Shown here one piece after another: positions 61,101 to 64,000 of a stretch of 64,000 bases of DNA. The notes under the pieces were generated by a model. It searched no databases and was not told the DNA's origin. It worked only from the letters and a program-made list of their open reading frames with translations. The translations under genes and the position numbers were made by a program. This DNA comes from Lagopus muta (taxonomy: Eukaryota; Chordata; Aves; Galliformes; Phasianidae), in the NCBI RefSeq assembly GCF_023343835.1, contig NC_064437.1:14101001-14165000 (forward strand), read 5' to 3'. Position 1 is the first letter of the stretch. Each line of letters starts with the position of its first letter.

Positions 61101-63399
61101 CCCTATTTCTTATAACTTTGTGTCTTACGTAGGTCAGTGTTAGCGCTCAAGAACATGCTTCATGCTACTTGCCATAGTGGCATCCTCCTTTTTCCCTTTC
61201 CCCCTCCCACCAGCTCTGCAGTCGTTACTCTGGGTTGAGAAGAGCTTTTCTCAGCATGCTAATTTTGCTTCTGAGCAGGCTCATCTGTATCCAGTAAAAG
61301 GGAGATTACCACCAATGTGTCCCCATTTCTCTGGAGAAGTCTCCAGTACCGGTGTTCCCTGTGCTTTTCAGTCATACTGAGACTGCGCTGACAGTCATCT
61401 TAAGAAAAAAGAGTGCAGAAAAGACCAAGCTGCAACTTCAAGAAATGGTTCTGACATGCTTTCTGTCGCTTGAAAGAACAGCATTGCTATCGAGAGTGGC
61501 AATTTGTGACTGTGAGCCCTCCTAGACAGCTCTTGTGCTCGAGTTTCCACGCTGCAGCTCATTAGCAGAAGAGCTGCCTGCAGGGCTATGCAAGTTTGCA
61601 GAAAAGCAGGATGTGCACTGAAATAAAAACCTGGTTTGTGGGGCTGTGGTCCCGGAGCCGGCTGGGCGCTGGCACTTCAGCCTGAAAGAGAATAAGCCAC
61701 CTGGACGTTGGGACCACAGGGATGTGACACACCGCTTGCTGGGGGCCATCTCTGCCCTGTAAAGCACTAAAGCAGGTGTATAAATCCTCCTGTGTTCACT
61801 GGGATTTAGGCATCTGCTTAAAGTTAAGCACTTGTTTAGAGAGTTTCCTGAAGGAAAGCCTGACAATTGTGCCCAAGAGTAACTTTGAAATTAGTTTTAA
61901 TTTGCTCATCATAACCAGCTGTCATGAGGCTGTGTAAAAAAGCTGATTGTGGAGAGATGAAAGACTTACCAGGCCCCCAGCTTTGGTGTCAGCGCCTTGC
62001 CCAACACCCAGCCGGGTCCAGGCTGCGCCTTCCAGCCCCAGCGTTGCTTGGGACGTGCTGTGCTCTGCTTGGCCCTTCCTGCAGGGAAAGCACCCAGCTG
62101 CTGCCCATCTGTGGCAACCTCTGCGGGCAGTGGTGGAGGGAGGGAAGGTCCTTTCTCTATTTAGTTGGAGAGTGCAAAGTGAAGGAGGGCAGAGCAAGCA
62201 AGGAGGGTAGGAGCTCTGTGTCCAGGCTAAAGGTTCAGCCAGGCTTTCTGCTTGAAACACGGCCAGTGCCACATCCATTTGTGTCACCTGAGTCAGAAAC
62301 TTTAAAGGCCCCTTGCTTTTAGGATATGTTTTCTTGGTAATCCCTTCTTTCTCACAACAAATTTGGAGGCTAAACTTAAAAATGCAGCAATCAAAGGAAA
62401 AATACCCAACACACCCTGACTGCTGTTTAGCTCTATATGTGTACATGGTTTACATGTGTCACTTGAGGCAAGCAGGACTCTGTCCATGTAGCTTGGAAAT
62501 ATCTTACTTTTTGATAAAATACATGGTTAATTTGTCAGTGGATTATAGCACCATTGTCTGGCTCTCAGAAAAACTTCATTTTCAGTAAAGATATTTTAAA
62601 GCTTTTTTTTGTACAGTCCCTAGGTAATTAATCTGAAGCACACACACATTTCCATATATCACTGTGCTGGAGAAGTGGTGGCTGATGTAGTAGCTAAGGT
62701 CAGGTAGGAACCAGCCATGCATTTAGTCTCTTTTCCAGTGCTTCACTCCAAATTCCCCCAAATCTAAATTAATCTTCCAGAAATGTATAGGAGATTTGGT
62801 TTATGATGGGAAAAAAGAGCTTTGCATTATTACCATATCCTATCGGTCTTCCCTCAGCATGACTTTCTGTAGAAAACTTTTGCTGTGATAAAGCACAGAG
62901 CCACAGCTGCTTCTGCATCTTAAAGCAGATGCCAGTTACATGGGATGCTGTGCAGGGGCAGGGGTTATCTCAGAGCAGTCCCTCAGTCCCTTCGGGGTAT
63001 TCCTTCAGGGTGGAATGGTGCTCAGCCCTGCACTGCTAGGAGTCAGGGGCACGCTGGTGAGAAGGGCCCGAGCACCCTGGGCACAGCTGGGTGTGAACAT
63101 GGCTGTGCTGCCTGTGCCCTGCCACAGCACTGCTGTGCTATGATCCCTGCCCCAAAAATCCCCACTCTGGGCTGTGGCTTCCCTTCTCCGCCACCCGAAG
63201 CCGCTCCCTCCCTTGCAGTTTTCATTCCTTTCCTCCTTGCCAAGAACGCTGACTCCAGCCTGATCTGAAAGTTAATTTTAACAAATAACATCTTGGGCCG
63301 AGCCAAGTTAGGATCTGGAGATAGGACACACTGCGGGAAGGGAGCGGGGCTGGGGCTGTAAGAGAGCATGAACACTCAGTCTTGTAATATGTGTGAGAG

Positions 63400-63720
63400 C
63401 TGATGCTCTCTGAGCAATCGAGTGCTTATTATTATTTCTCTTGGATAGGTCACCTGGGAATGGAGGAATTTTTCATTTTAAATTAAAAAGAAATCTTTTA
63501 TAATGCTCATTTCTGAAAGGAAAAAGAAGAAAAGCCACCTCATCATGGAAGCAATTAGATGGAGGACACATTGGAAGGAGTGACTAGTTGTTAATTTTTG
63601 AGCTGTTGACCCTGACAGAGGGATTTTTTTGACAGTTTTTTTTTTGAGGTGTCTTTCATATGCCTACAATCCGTGGTTACTTCTCATTCAATAGCAATTA
63701 CCGTATATCCATTCTGTGCT
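63400..63720. promoter_or_regulatory. Candidate conserved noncoding element
   Basis: AT-rich unique sequence with TTATTATTATTTC, TTTTAAATTAAAAAG, GCAATTAGATGG and AGCAATTACCG. Weaker than the blocks at 57-58 kb. Confidence 0.2.
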
Positions 63721-64000
63721 AGGGACTGCTCGAGGTGGATGCAGTGGTCCCTGTCAGATGTGTGCCAAATTGAAATGCCAGCAGCTGTGTGAGCAGCGGG
63801 ATAATCGTATCTGCCGCTTCTTTCTTCCAAGTCCTGGTAAGTGTTTTAGGGAGTAACTTCCCCTTGCCTTGACACGAGCTGAAAATGCAGCCTCTGTTTT
63901 GCATTGCAGATCCCAAGTCAGCTGTGTCAAGGTTTGACCAAGAATCAAGGAGGATAATGGGTCAGATGTAATTAAGAGGCAAAACTACTGGTGAAATAGC

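Larger units (their letters stand above)
46831..64000. other. Gene-desert flank downstream of the CpG island
   Basis: No exon of a known protein is recognised on either strand. Alternating moderate-GC stretches and AT-rich blocks are seen; the AT-rich blocks at 48.40-48.74, 49.04-49.17, 52.05-52.29, 54.79-55.00, 57.14-57.48, 58.01-58.18 and 63.40-63.72 kb have the look of conserved developmental enhancers and are listed separately. Open frames of up to 174 codons here have no domain features. Confidence 0.6.

Noticed and set aside
61922..62446. 174-codon minus-strand open frame, with an opposite-strand frame of 132 codons
   Set aside because: No recognisable domain or family motif, and overlapping frames on both strands suggest chance.
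1..64000. tRNA or rRNA genes, CRISPR arrays, endogenous retrovirus or LTR pairs, bacterial operons
   Set aside because: I looked for the usual motifs (B-box GGTTCGA contexts, direct repeat arrays, retroviral protein blocks) and saw none; the single GGTTCGA is coding sequence of exon 3.

Overview
This is vertebrate nuclear DNA, almost certainly from a bird and probably a galliform such as chicken or turkey. Three things point there: a multi-exon gene with GT-AG introns whose protein is a near-identical vertebrate heparan sulfate 2-O-sulfotransferase; CR1 retrotransposon 3' ends, the main avian LINE; and a deleted mariner copy of the kind found in galliform genomes. Nothing prokaryotic is present.

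The only protein-coding gene I can support is HS2ST1 on the + strand. Its exon 1 (residues 1-41: cytosolic tail and membrane anchor) lies upstream of the window. Bases 1-20476 are the 3' part of intron 1. Six exons follow: 20477-20715, 26937-27022, 27825-27963, 29995-30092, 31319-31476 and 33356-33582. They join without frameshift or internal stop and encode residues 42-356, ending at the family's normal length. PAPS-binding residues, the catalytic His-Gly-His, both N-glycosylation sequons and the four disulfide cysteines are intact. The enzyme works in the Golgi on iduronic acid residues of heparan sulfate.

The 3' UTR probably runs from 33583 to about 37900, where the first canonical AATAAA after the stop codon is followed by GT-rich sequence. 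The rest (about 37.9-64 kb) is intergenic. In other vertebrates the next gene downstream of HS2ST1 is LMO4; that is knowledge of synteny, not something seen here. This flank holds a CR1 3' end (about 42.07-42.73 kb), an orphan CpG island (about 45.77-46.83 kb) with a CTCF-like site, and several AT-rich blocks dense in homeodomain-type cores that look like conserved enhancers.

The observations most worth checking are: a stop codon built into the intron 5 donor, which would give a 229-residue product if that intron is retained; the orphan CpG island; a small CpG-dense islet just after exon 4, in frame with it; a candidate cryptic exon near 57.73-57.88 kb; and the antisense mariner remnant in intron 2. 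I found no wholly new system. The window is mostly ordinary intron and gene-desert sequence.
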